Shown: positions 8,141 to 15,785 of the stretch, piece by piece | Position numbering within the stretch: the first letter of the stretch is position 1 | Layout: each line of letters starts with the position of its first letter | Assembly (NCBI GenBank): GCA_019634625.1 | Contig: JAHCBA010000022.1 | Span: 1-64,000 of the forward strand | Origin: Verrucomicrobiia bacterium | GTDB lineage: Bacteria > Verrucomicrobiota > Verrucomicrobiia > Limisphaerales > CAIMTB01 | Length of the DNA stretch: 64,000 bases | Direction of reading: 5' to 3' | The notes under the pieces: generated by a model | Seen by the model: the letters and a program-made list of their open reading frames with translations, nothing else | The model's database searches: none | What the model was told of the DNA's origin: nothing | Position numbers and translations under genes: made by a program

Positions 8141-9358
8141 TCAGGGTTGGCTGAGCCGGCGTGCGATCTCGGTGCCGACGAGCACCTCCACATTGAGGAG
8201 GCGACCCCATTTTTCGAATTGTTCGGGCTGGTTGTTACCGGCCTCCAGCACGGCAAGGGTTGCTTTGGCGTGGGAACCGCCGAGATCGCGGCGGCGCTGC
8301 GAAAGGGCGGTCAGGTGTTCGAGGGCCTGCTTGGGGCTTGTCTTGCAGGAGATGATGCGAAGGGCGGCATGGGCGGTGTCCACACAGACCAGATCGGTTT
8401 CGCCGAAACTGGCCTCGGCCGAACCGCTTGGCTCGACGCTCCAGTGGGGATCGAGGAATCGGGGGTGGGCACGTTGAAGGAGGTCCAGGGTGTAGAGTTC
8501 GAGCCAGGAACCACCGAGCAGGTTGGCGACGCGCTGAACATCCCCGCGCGTGGGCTGGCACCCGGGCAGAAACTCCCCCTGGTGATTGCGTTGGAGCAGG
8601 CCTGCCGACTCGGCGGCCTTGAGGAAGGCGAGGACGGGTTCCGAAGGGGGGGTGGGGAGCGGGGACTCCAGCAGGGATTGAAGGGCGCTCCGCTTCGATG
8701 GCACGCTCCCATTTTCGGAGCGGAAGTGTGCTCGAAGCGACTCACCGTACGTTTTTCCGGATGCGGGCAGTTTATCGCGGAATGCGGAGCGGTGGTGGAT
8801 ATGGAGTTCAAAGGCGATCCGACCGAATTCGGTGAGTGCTGCGGAGGCGGTCTGGAATTTCCAATGGCTGATGGGTATGCCATGCGCCGCCATGACGGTC
8901 TCGACGTTCAAGGTCGTCGCGACGTCGTCGAAGGCAGGGAGGCTGGGCAGAGGCTGGCGGTCATTCATCGAGGTGAAACGCCTCTGATGAGTGTCGCAGT
9001 ACAGCACGGGCCGCCCTTCGGACTGTGCTGCAAGGAACGCCCCGATTGCCATGGGCTTGGTGCCTCCGGTGAGATTCACCACGGCCTGCGGCCAGGGTGC
9101 CAGGGCTTCACCGACAGCGCGACGGGAGCTGTCAACGCCGGGTGTTGCCTCGCCGATGTCCCAGTCGCGGAATTCGGGGTTGAGGTCATGGAACCCTGGT
9201 TGTTTGCGCATCGCGATGACGGCGGCCTTGAGGTCCTCCGCGGCCTGGCGAAACCGCTCGTCGCTGCTGCGAACCTGGATGACGAGGGACGGTCGCATGG
9301 CAAGCAAGGGAAGGAGGTTCTGCATGGTTTGCTGGCTGACCAGGTGCAGAAGGGTCAT
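8141..9358 (-). CDS. Can2/Card1-like CARF-nuclease effector (copy 1)
   Basis: 405 residues. The N-terminal CARF domain has LLHLVSQQTMQNLLPLL at the start and NLTGGTKPMAIGAF at 95-108, the ligand-binding loop of the DUF1887 family. The C-terminal PD-(D/E)XK-like domain has GGSWLE (282-287), ETD (320-322) and ISCKT (336-340). Known Can2/Card1 proteins are switched on by cyclic tetra-adenylate and cut nucleic acid. Here the Glu of the usual E-x-K is Ser337, which may lower or shift activity. Start chosen at ATG 9358, where family similarity begins; upstream sequence is a repeat element. A paralogue lies at 10973-12214. Confidence 0.88.
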   Translation of the reverse strand: MTLLHLVSQQTMQNLLPLLAMRPSLVIQVRSSDERFRQAAEDLKAAVIAMRKQPGFHDLNPEFRDWDIGEATPGVDSSRRAVGEALAPWPQAVVNLTGGTKPMAIGAFLAAQSEGRPVLYCDTHQRRFTSMNDRQPLPSLPAFDDVATTLNVETVMAAHGIPISHWKFQTASAALTEFGRIAFELHIHHRSAFRDKLPASGKTYGESLRAHFRSENGSVPSKRSALQSLLESPLPTPPSEPVLAFLKAAESAGLLQRNHQGEFLPGCQPTRGDVQRVANLLGGSWLELYTLDLLQRAHPRFLDPHWSVEPSGSAEASFGETDLVCVDTAHAALRIISCKTSPKQALEHLTALSQRRRDLGGSHAKATLAVLEAGNNQPEQFEKWGRLLNVEVLVGTEIARRLSQP

Positions 9359-9425
9359 GGGAGGGGAGGTTCCGGGCTTGAGTCGCGATCGGTCAAGGAG
9401 CCACCTGCCAGGGGCGGTGAACGCC

Positions 9426-9584
9426 GTGCATTCCGGAGTTGTGGGGAGAGCTGCGAACTTCGCCAGGCATCGCTTCGGAGGGCCGAGTTCCACGAGGCCG
9501 CAACGGTGTGGAGCGTTGGGTTGAGGACTCGCGGAGCTCGTCCCTCCGATTCGCTGCCTCCTCACCCACAACTTCGGGATGCAC
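9426..9584. repeat. 159-bp interspersed repeat with terminal inverted repeats (copy 1)
   Basis: The ends are near-perfect inverted repeats: GTGCATTCCGGAGTTGTGGG at the left and CCCACAACTTCGGGATGCAC at the right (18 of 20 matching). The same element occurs at 32735-32893 and 51270-51429. All three share the core GACTCGCGGAGCTCGTCCCT. It encodes no transposase, so it resembles a MITE or REP-type element. Here it sits inside the cas locus, between the first Can2-like gene and the four-helix-bundle gene. Confidence 0.88.
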
Positions 9585-9647
9585 CGTGGTGAACGGGGAA
9601 AGTCCAGCGGTCGGGAATGTGTGCGGGGGGCCTTGGCGGTGGGATGA

Positions 9648-9753
9648 TCTGCGACCCCTGTCGGGGTCGCACCGGGGATGACGCGGCACCGGGGGTCGGA
9701 CCGGGCTGAACCGGTCCGACCCCCGGCTAATGTCTGGAAACCCTGCGGGTTTC
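9648..9753. repeat. 106-bp palindromic interspersed repeat (copy 1)
   Basis: The element has two hairpins, GCGACCCC..GGGGTCGC and GGGGTCGGACC..GGTCCGACCCC, followed by CGGCTAATGTCTGGAAACCC. A second copy lies at 31185-31293, with compensating differences in the stems. It ends just before the four-helix-bundle gene stop. Function unknown; REP-like. Confidence 0.8.
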
Positions 9754-9761
9754 GCCGGAGC

Positions 9762-10565
9762 TCATGCGGGGAGGGTGTGTTTGCAGTCGGGGTAGCTGGG
9801 GCAGCCCCAGAACGGGTTTCCGGCATGGGGGCCGGAGCGGGCGGTGCGGAGGACCATGGGTTGATGGCAGCGCGGGCAGGTGGGGGAGGGAGGGGACGGA
9901 TGGGGCGGATCGGACGGATGGCTGCCGGGATGACGGCGGCGCTGGCGTTCGGCGAGGCGGGCGGTGGCGAGTTGTTCGCGGTAGCCGCCGTCCTCGATGA
10001 AGGCGCGTTCGAGGGCGGAGAGTTGCCGGTCGAGCAGGTAGTTGGCCTGGTGGATCAGGCAGATGATCGCGTTGGCGCGGACGACCGGGTCGGCATGGTC
10101 GAGCCAGGGGGCGTAGAGGGTCCAGCGTTGGGAGTCGGTCTGGGGGGGCGGATGGGACGGATCGGACGGATCGGACGGATTGCCCCGCCTGGCGATGGCT
10201 CGGACGGCCTGGGCTTCGGGGGAGTTGGGAGGCCAGAGGGGCAGGTGGCGGTGGCGGAGGTAATCCTCGAAGTCGAGCAGGAGTTCTTCGAGGCTGGCGC
10301 GGGCGACGTTGAGAAGGCGCAGTTCGGTCTGGGTGGAGGTGGCGGCGGCGCGGCTGCCTTCGGCGATGTTCTGGCGGCCGCTGCGGGCGGCCTGAACCAT
10401 CTGGTCCACGGTGCGGGAGCGCGAATCGAGGAACTTTTCGCAGAACCACCAGGTGGCGTCGTAGATGAGGGTGGTGGTCTGGAAACTGGCGGTGCCCCGG
10501 TAGCCGCCGGCGGGACGGAGGCGCTGGCGGGATGGGGGGGTGGATTCCGAGGGGGCGGGGTTCAT
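9762..10565 (-). CDS. Four-helix-bundle protein with C-terminal topoisomerase-type zinc finger
   Basis: 267 residues. Residues ~25-200 carry the four-helix-bundle signature WWFCEKFLDSRSRTVDQMVQ, AARSGRQNIAEGS and LEELLLDFEDYLR, a family distantly related to 23S rRNA intervening-sequence proteins and Avd. A low-complexity PSDPSDPSHPPP stretch interrupts it. The C-terminus has a C4 zinc finger as in topoisomerase I: CPRCHQPMVL then FWGCPSYPDCKH. The start overlaps the smr-like stop by 4 bp (ATGA), so the two are translationally coupled. Its function here is unknown; nucleic-acid binding is likely from the zinc finger. Confidence 0.82.
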   Translation of the reverse strand: MNPAPSESTPPSRQRLRPAGGYRGTASFQTTTLIYDATWWFCEKFLDSRSRTVDQMVQAARSGRQNIAEGSRAAATSTQTELRLLNVARASLEELLLDFEDYLRHRHLPLWPPNSPEAQAVRAIARRGNPSDPSDPSHPPPQTDSQRWTLYAPWLDHADPVVRANAIICLIHQANYLLDRQLSALERAFIEDGGYREQLATARLAERQRRRHPGSHPSDPPHPSPPSPTCPRCHQPMVLRTARSGPHAGNPFWGCPSYPDCKHTLPA

Positions 10566-10900
10566 GTCAATTCCACGATGGCAATGCCGGGGTTGGCGCG
10601 GTTCCAGTCGGGGTCGGTGCGGATCGAGGGGTGGCGCTGGAGGAGTTCGCGGCCTTCGAGGGTGTCGGAGGAGAAGCGTTCGCCGGGGAGGACGAGGAGG
10701 GCGCGTCCTTCCTTGACGCGGAGGCGGAGGGAGCGGCGGATGGCGGGGGCGAGTTTGCCGCCTTCGCCGGAGGAGCCCCATCCGTGGATGACCTTGAGGA
10801 GGCGGGTGCGGGATTGGCGGGCGGCATCGATCTCGGCGAGGAGCCGACGGCGGGCCTGATCGACGGTGGGAAGGCCGGCCTTGAGGTTGATGCTGCGCAT
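10562..10900 (-). CDS. Smr-domain-like small protein
   Basis: 112 residues. The segment LLKVIHGWGSSGEGGKLAPA matches the HGxG part of Smr domains, known as DNA-nicking or RNA-cutting modules in MutS2 and Smr proteins. The usual upstream LDLHG motif reads INLKAG here, so the conserved Asp and His are missing and activity is uncertain. It overlaps the four-helix-bundle gene by 4 bp. It lies 72 bp downstream of the second Can2-like gene, in the leftward cas operon. A role in the CRISPR response is inferred from position only. Confidence 0.75.
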   Translation of the reverse strand: MRSINLKAGLPTVDQARRRLLAEIDAARQSRTRLLKVIHGWGSSGEGGKLAPAIRRSLRLRVKEGRALLVLPGERFSSDTLEGRELLQRHPSIRTDPDWNRANPGIAIVELT

Positions 10901-10972
10901 GCCCTTCTCGTCCCGCGTTCGCGGGCGGGCGTCGAGGAAGTTTTCCCGGGTACCGGGCGGGGAGGCGCGGAC

Positions 10973-12214
10973 TCAGGCGAATGGGTCGGGCTGCTGGAGA
11001 TCGAGAGGGAAGAGAAGGCGGACGCCGAGGGCTTCGGCGCGGGTCTGGAGGTTCTTCAGGTGGGGATCCTTGGGCGGATGGCATACGGCGAGGAAGCGCC
11101 GGTTGAAGGTGCCGCCCAGGGTCCGGGCCCGGGCGGTGATTTCTTCAAGGAGGGGCAGGAGGCGGCTCTTGTGCCCGCCGCGTTTGCAGGCGATGCAGGT
11201 GACCTGGACACCGTCGAGGGCGACGATGTCCTCCTCGAGATCGGCCCCGCCCTTTTCGCCGACCTGGACGGACCAGCGGAGGTCGCGGAAACGTCCGGAG
11301 GCGTGGGCGCGGGAGGCGAGGATAATCTCCCACCAGCCGCCGGTGAGCCTCGAGATCGATTGCTGGAGGGGGGCGATCGCTTCGAACAGGCGGGAGCGGA
11401 AGTTGGGCAGGCGGCGATGGCCGGCGGCGGCCAGGGCTTCGAGTTCGGTGCGGGAGGCCGAAGGGAGGCGCGCGGTGCCGTTGACGTGCCCAGGTTCCAG
11501 GATGCCGGAGTCGAGGGCGAGGCGTTGGACCGTACTGGGGAGGGTGAAATCAAGATCGAGGCATTGCAGCCAGTCGCCGGGCGTGCGGGGTTCGCGTCCA
11601 TGGGGAAAAAGTCCATTGGGTCCATGGAGAGCCAGGTGGGTGGCCTGCTCGTCGGCTGGGTTCGCGAGGAGGTGTTCGGCGAGGGGCAGGTGGGGACGCC
11701 AGTCGCGGCCACCCGTCACCCGGTCACACCCATTGGCGCAGGCGATGGCGTGAACGGTCAGGGTGCGAAGGATGGGGGTGAAGCTGAGGTCCCCGTCGAA
11801 GACTTCGTCGAGACCGGGTCCGGTGCGGCCATCCATGAAGGTGGCGTCCTGGGTATCGACGTAGAGGGAGGGGATTTGGTCCTTGAGGGCGGCGGCGTAG
11901 GCTCCGATGGACATGAGCTTGGTGCCGCCGGTGAAGTTGACGAAGGGGCGGCGCCCGGCGGCGGTTTCCTCGGCGATCACGGACCGCACCGCGTCGTGGG
12001 TCTCCTTGATGGAGGGCATGGCGGCGAGGGGAAGGGTCTCGAGGTCCACCGGGCAGTTGGACCGGCGGGCGGCCTCGGCAATGCGGGCGGAGCGGTCCCG
12101 GGTCTTCGGGGTGGCGAGGTGGACGAGGCGGACGGGCCGGAGACGAAGGACCGGCAGGAGGTTCTGCATGGTCTGCTCGGAGACGAGCTGGATGAGGGTG
12201 AGGGGGGTGGGCAT
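10973..12214 (-). CDS. Can2/Card1-like CARF-nuclease effector (copy 2)
   Basis: 413 residues. CARF domain: LIQLVSEQTMQNLLPVL near the N-terminus and FVNFTGGTKLMSIGAYAAAL at 91-110. C-terminal PD-(D/E)XK-like nuclease: GGWWE (292-296), EED (327-329) and CIACK (340-344). As in copy 1, the Glu expected before Cys-Lys is missing, here Ala342. It is clearly a paralogue of copy 1, but they have diverged and so are not a recent duplication. It lies 109 bp downstream of cmr1. It is predicted to respond to cyclic oligoadenylate made by Cas10. Confidence 0.88.
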   Translation of the reverse strand: MPTPLTLIQLVSEQTMQNLLPVLRLRPVRLVHLATPKTRDRSARIAEAARRSNCPVDLETLPLAAMPSIKETHDAVRSVIAEETAAGRRPFVNFTGGTKLMSIGAYAAALKDQIPSLYVDTQDATFMDGRTGPGLDEVFDGDLSFTPILRTLTVHAIACANGCDRVTGGRDWRPHLPLAEHLLANPADEQATHLALHGPNGLFPHGREPRTPGDWLQCLDLDFTLPSTVQRLALDSGILEPGHVNGTARLPSASRTELEALAAAGHRRLPNFRSRLFEAIAPLQQSISRLTGGWWEIILASRAHASGRFRDLRWSVQVGEKGGADLEEDIVALDGVQVTCIACKRGGHKSRLLPLLEEITARARTLGGTFNRRFLAVCHPPKDPHLKNLQTRAEALGVRLLFPLDLQQPDPFA

Positions 12215-12323
12215 GGGCGCGATGTGGCGTGATGATTGAACGGGGCGGGGTTGGGACGATATGGGGTTCCCGGTGGAGGAGTTGCAATGGGTCGAGACCC
12301 ATTGCCCACGCGGATGCCGAGGT

Positions 12324-13121
12324 TTAGATCAGGTTCCAGGTCTCGGGGTTGGATCTGTGGCCATGGAGACACTTCCTTGCCTCCTCAAGAACACGGTGGT
12401 CTGGCGCGAAGGCCAGCAGGCGCAACCCCATCTCAAAGCGGACAACCTTGAACTTCAGGGCAGACGCGACCCGATTCCGTCCCCTGGCGCAACCGAACAC
12501 CCAATCAGGTCCGTTGACCGTGTCGGTGGCCGCCGCTCGCAGTTCCTCGATGTTCGACCCAACCCTCTCGCCAACGAGCATCACAGGCCAACGGCATCCG
12601 AGTTGATCGAGGCGGGAACGAAGCGCCGCCGGAGTCTTTGGAGCCGTGTCGTCCGCGGGCCAGACGTTACCGCCGGAACGATTGGCCCGGAGGCCCAGCG
12701 CCCCGAGAAGCAGCCACACTTCGAGGGCCGACTCCGCTCTTGCGAGAAGTTCGGCCGGAAGCGGCTCGAAGCGGTCCTGTACGTGGAGATCAAACTGGAT
12801 CCCGGGTCGGAAAGCCGCTTGAGGGCTTGCCCGCCCGCCGCTCTTGTGGGGGAGGGTTGGCAATTTGGCTGAGGGATAAGCCAACTGATCACTGCGAATC
12901 CGAAAGACCAGTCGGGAGGCCATTACGTCGGGGCAAGCAGGTCCTCCGAATCCCTTCATTCCGCCAAAGAGTTGCTTCTCCTCGTGCGGTTTGCCGCCCA
13001 ACCAGCGGAACCACCAACGAACCATGCCCCGGACGGACGGAACGCGGATCTCAGGTGAGTCCTGGTACGCGCCGCGATTGAACAGCGGGGTTAGAACCTC
13101 GATTCGGCGATGCCAGTTCAT
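12324..13121 (-). CDS. cmr1: Type III-B RAMP protein Cmr1
   Basis: 265 residues. Cmr1 caps the target-end of the Cmr complex near the 3' end of crRNA. Family hallmarks: RIEVLTPLFNRGAYQDSPEI at the N-terminus, VPSVRGMVRWWFRWLGG, and EKQLFGG. It is shorter than many Cmr1 proteins (often 300 or more), but both ends look complete. The start is 3 bp after the cmr6 stop. It is the last Cmr subunit in the run cas10-cmr3-cmr4-cmr5-cmr6-cmr1. Confidence 0.93.
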   Translation of the reverse strand: MNWHRRIEVLTPLFNRGAYQDSPEIRVPSVRGMVRWWFRWLGGKPHEEKQLFGGMKGFGGPACPDVMASRLVFRIRSDQLAYPSAKLPTLPHKSGGRASPQAAFRPGIQFDLHVQDRFEPLPAELLARAESALEVWLLLGALGLRANRSGGNVWPADDTAPKTPAALRSRLDQLGCRWPVMLVGERVGSNIEELRAAATDTVNGPDWVFGCARGRNRVASALKFKVVRFEMGLRLLAFAPDHRVLEEARKCLHGHRSNPETWNLI

Positions 13122-13124
13122 GCT

Positions 13125-14465
13125 TCAGGTCAGTGTAAAGCCAAGCCGTGCCAGGATATTCCTGCCGGCGTCGCCAAATTTGCCGCTGGTGAAAGCCTGC
13201 CAGTAGGGATGATTCCTGCGATTCCTGCGCCGCTCGTTCTCGGGAACCACGGCTTCAAAGGCACGTCTCAACTCGGCATCGTCGGAAATCGCAGCCAATT
13301 CGGGCAACGCAACCGGGAAGTTGTCCTTGGTGTTCAACCTGGAACGCCACTTCAGGATGAAGGCATCCGCTGGAGACAGGTCCGACTTGGTCGAGGTCGG
13401 CGGAGCGGACACAAGGGCCTTGGTCTGTCTGGCGCACGGTTCGAACCAGCCATAGCCGGCGGCGGTTTTTGCTCCCAGGCCCTTCTGAGACAGGGCGGAG
13501 TCGATCCACCTTCTGGCCTGGTCGAGAATGTCGCCCGTGTTGAGTCCGATGCCGGCCGGGACGGATCGATTGATCAGCACGGCGAAGCCAAAGGTTCCAC
13601 CTTCCTTGACCGCGGGGAAGTAGTTTGGGACTGGAGACTCGTTGTCATCAGCCCTGGAGCGCCTGCCTCCGTAATACTCCGGATAGTGCGGATTGACCAT
13701 ATCAAGGACGATTTCCGGACAATTGGTGGGATAGGCTGGAAGGAAGGAGGCGCAGCCCTTCAAGTCGCCGTTCCCGAACTCCATGGCGACCGCGGCAGCA
13801 TCTCCGGGGCCGCCCGCCCAAGCGAAGTCGCCCTTGGGTTTGATGTCATTGGCGGAGAAGCCGAACAGCAGCAACGCAACCTTCAGCAAGCGGGTTCGGT
13901 CCTCCGGATTCGCGTTTCGTATCTCCCAAAGAGCCTGAGAGCGGGTGATCCCCTTCACAGCGGACCCTGGAATAAGCGGAAGGCCGAAGCAACGGTCGAG
14001 GGAGATGCCGGCGTTTTCAACCACACCCCCGGCCAGATTCAATATGAGTCGGGAAGCGAGGGTGGCCTCGAACGTAATGACGTTGTCACCGTATGTTGTG
14101 CGGAGGTCTGCAAGGAAGCGAGCGGCATTCTGATTGACGGCGCGAATGAGCTCGGAGTCAGCCCTGGCGATCCTGCCCATATTCGAAGCGACATCAGCAT
14201 CCCGCTGCTTACGGTCACGGACAGAAGGCGTGACGGATTCCCCCCGTGACTCACGGTCGAGGCGGGAGGCGTCCTTCTGCAACAGATCACCCCCACGCCT
14301 GACGATACGCAGGAGGCTCCAGCGGCCGGCTTCATTCAGCTTCTCATCCGGCTTGCCAACCCATTTCTTGGGCAGGGCGAACTTCTCGTAGAGCAGGGAG
14401 CGGTTGTCGACCTGATCCGCCCAATCGCCGACCAGTTCAGCGACATCAGGACTCATTGGAATCAT
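13125..14465 (-). CDS. cmr6: Type III-B RAMP protein Cmr6
   Basis: 446 residues, RAMP fold. Diagnostic stretch: LAGGVVENAGISLDRCFG followed by LPLIPGSAVKGITR, the Cmr6 glycine-rich motif. A C-terminal extension of about 90 residues after GLGAKTAAGYGWFE goes beyond the usual core. Cmr6 sits with Cmr1 at the 3'-crRNA end of the complex. Two starts are possible, ATG 14465 or ATG 14456; both overlap the cmr5 end (20 or 11 bp), which suggests coupled translation. Confidence 0.93.
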   Translation of the reverse strand: MIPMSPDVAELVGDWADQVDNRSLLYEKFALPKKWVGKPDEKLNEAGRWSLLRIVRRGGDLLQKDASRLDRESRGESVTPSVRDRKQRDADVASNMGRIARADSELIRAVNQNAARFLADLRTTYGDNVITFEATLASRLILNLAGGVVENAGISLDRCFGLPLIPGSAVKGITRSQALWEIRNANPEDRTRLLKVALLLFGFSANDIKPKGDFAWAGGPGDAAAVAMEFGNGDLKGCASFLPAYPTNCPEIVLDMVNPHYPEYYGGRRSRADDNESPVPNYFPAVKEGGTFGFAVLINRSVPAGIGLNTGDILDQARRWIDSALSQKGLGAKTAAGYGWFEPCARQTKALVSAPPTSTKSDLSPADAFILKWRSRLNTKDNFPVALPELAAISDDAELRRAFEAVVPENERRRNRRNHPYWQAFTSGKFGDAGRNILARLGFTLT

Positions 14466-14850
14466 GGTGAATCTCCTCGTTGGCGGGTTTCTTCACGAAG
14501 CGCCGGGCGTAGCATAGCCAGGCAAGGGCCTCGGACGTGGCATCCTTGAGTTTCAAGCTGTCGCCCTCCCTGGAGAGGTATTCAAGCAGGTGCTCCAGCG
14601 TTTTCTTATCGGACGGCAGGACAGCAATGTCCGCATGGGATAAATGGATGGCAATGTGGTCGAAGCAGACATACCAACCCTCGCCCTCACCTTTGGAGTA
14701 GGCGAAGGCTCCAGCGGCAAGAAGCCCATTGGACATGACAAGTGCCGGGAGCTTCTTGACAACCTCCCCGCCGTTGGTGCCGCGTGTTTTCTGGGCGGCG
14801 TTGGCATAGATGAGGGCGTTGGTCGCCCGAACCTGTTCGAGATTCTTCAT
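14446..14850 (-). CDS. cmr5: Type III-B small subunit Cmr5
   Basis: 134 residues, helical. Cmr5 copies line the target-RNA groove of the Cmr filament. MKNLEQVRATNALIYANAA and VKKLPALVMSNGLLAAGAF fit the family (Cmr5 characteristically has a KxLPxxIxxNGL-like run). ATG 14850 is chosen over 14868 because it matches the normal start, has AAGG upstream, and begins 14 bp after the cmr4 stop. Confidence 0.93.
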   Translation of the reverse strand: MKNLEQVRATNALIYANAAQKTRGTNGGEVVKKLPALVMSNGLLAAGAFAYSKGEGEGWYVCFDHIAIHLSHADIAVLPSDKKTLEHLLEYLSREGDSLKLKDATSEALAWLCYARRFVKKPANEEIHHDSNES

Positions 14851-14864
14851 AAAGCAGGACCTTA

Positions 14865-15734
14865 TCAAGCGAGCCTTACGGAGCAGAAGCCAAGACCCGT
14901 TGTGCCATCGCCTCCGAACTGAAGGACCGGCTTGGATTCGAGAAGCCGGGTCAGATCAGACATTTCGCCTTTGGCGCGAGCAAGGGGTGTGATTGGGAGA
15001 AAGAAGAGTGTTTCTGCCGGGACGGCTTCGTTATTGAATAGAAAACCGCCCTGGGCGGTGCCGGTCCTAGGATCAATCTTGACGTGCTGGCTGACTTCGC
15101 AGGCATTCCGAACGAAGTGGGCGAAGTCCCCCTCATTCAGGAGAACGAGGCGTCCCTTGGCCAGGGCCCAGACGGGATCATCCATCAGGGACAGGAGCAG
15201 ATCCTGCCATTCGTTTGGGAATTTGCCAGACGGGTCCGGGGGTCGATTGAAGCGGTATTCCTCGAGAATGACACCTGTCCTGGAGTCCCGCTTGATGGTC
15301 ACGGAATCTCCCGCGAGGCACTGCATTTCGGCAGGTTCGATGGGAGGGAGTGTGGGCACCACAGGCCGCTTGTCTGGTTCTTGAGTCGGGACGTGTGATA
15401 ATTCGCGACGAAGGCGTTCGAGGGCCAATGGACAGGTAATGAACGCGAAGGAGCCCTTTGCGGAACGTACCGGGAAGGCGATGATCTTGGCCTCACCGAA
15501 GGTGATGCGCCCGGCTTCGTCCTGTTCACCAAAGATGGCTTTTTCCCTATCTGCGAACCTGGGGTCCTGCCTGCATACATCACGAAGGACACCCTTGATG
15601 CTGGTGCCTGGGATGACGGGAAACCCCGTATGCCGTTCGCGGATGATGGGTTGGTCGATGGCGCCGACGCTGGCGCCGGCGCCGACGTGGAGCGGGGTTC
15701 GGGTGAAGATGTAGAGGATGCGTTTGTCGGTCAT
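14865..15734 (-). CDS. cmr4: Type III-B backbone RNase Cmr4
   Basis: 289 residues. Cmr4 forms the repeated backbone that cuts target RNA every 6 nt. N-terminus: LYIFTRTPLHVGAGASVGAI, then PVIPGTSIKGVLRD, the RAMP ligand loop; C-terminus GGDGTTGLGFC. In this family an Asp in the N-terminal loop is catalytic; QPIIRERHTGFP lies where that loop is expected, and the Asp of GAIDQP is a candidate. It starts 51 bp after the cmr3 stop. Confidence 0.95.
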   Translation of the reverse strand: MTDKRILYIFTRTPLHVGAGASVGAIDQPIIRERHTGFPVIPGTSIKGVLRDVCRQDPRFADREKAIFGEQDEAGRITFGEAKIIAFPVRSAKGSFAFITCPLALERLRRELSHVPTQEPDKRPVVPTLPPIEPAEMQCLAGDSVTIKRDSRTGVILEEYRFNRPPDPSGKFPNEWQDLLLSLMDDPVWALAKGRLVLLNEGDFAHFVRNACEVSQHVKIDPRTGTAQGGFLFNNEAVPAETLFFLPITPLARAKGEMSDLTRLLESKPVLQFGGDGTTGLGFCSVRLA

Positions 15735-15785
15735 GGTGAGTTTGTAATGGGTGGTTGGGGAAATGGTGTGAATTTGGACGTCCGG

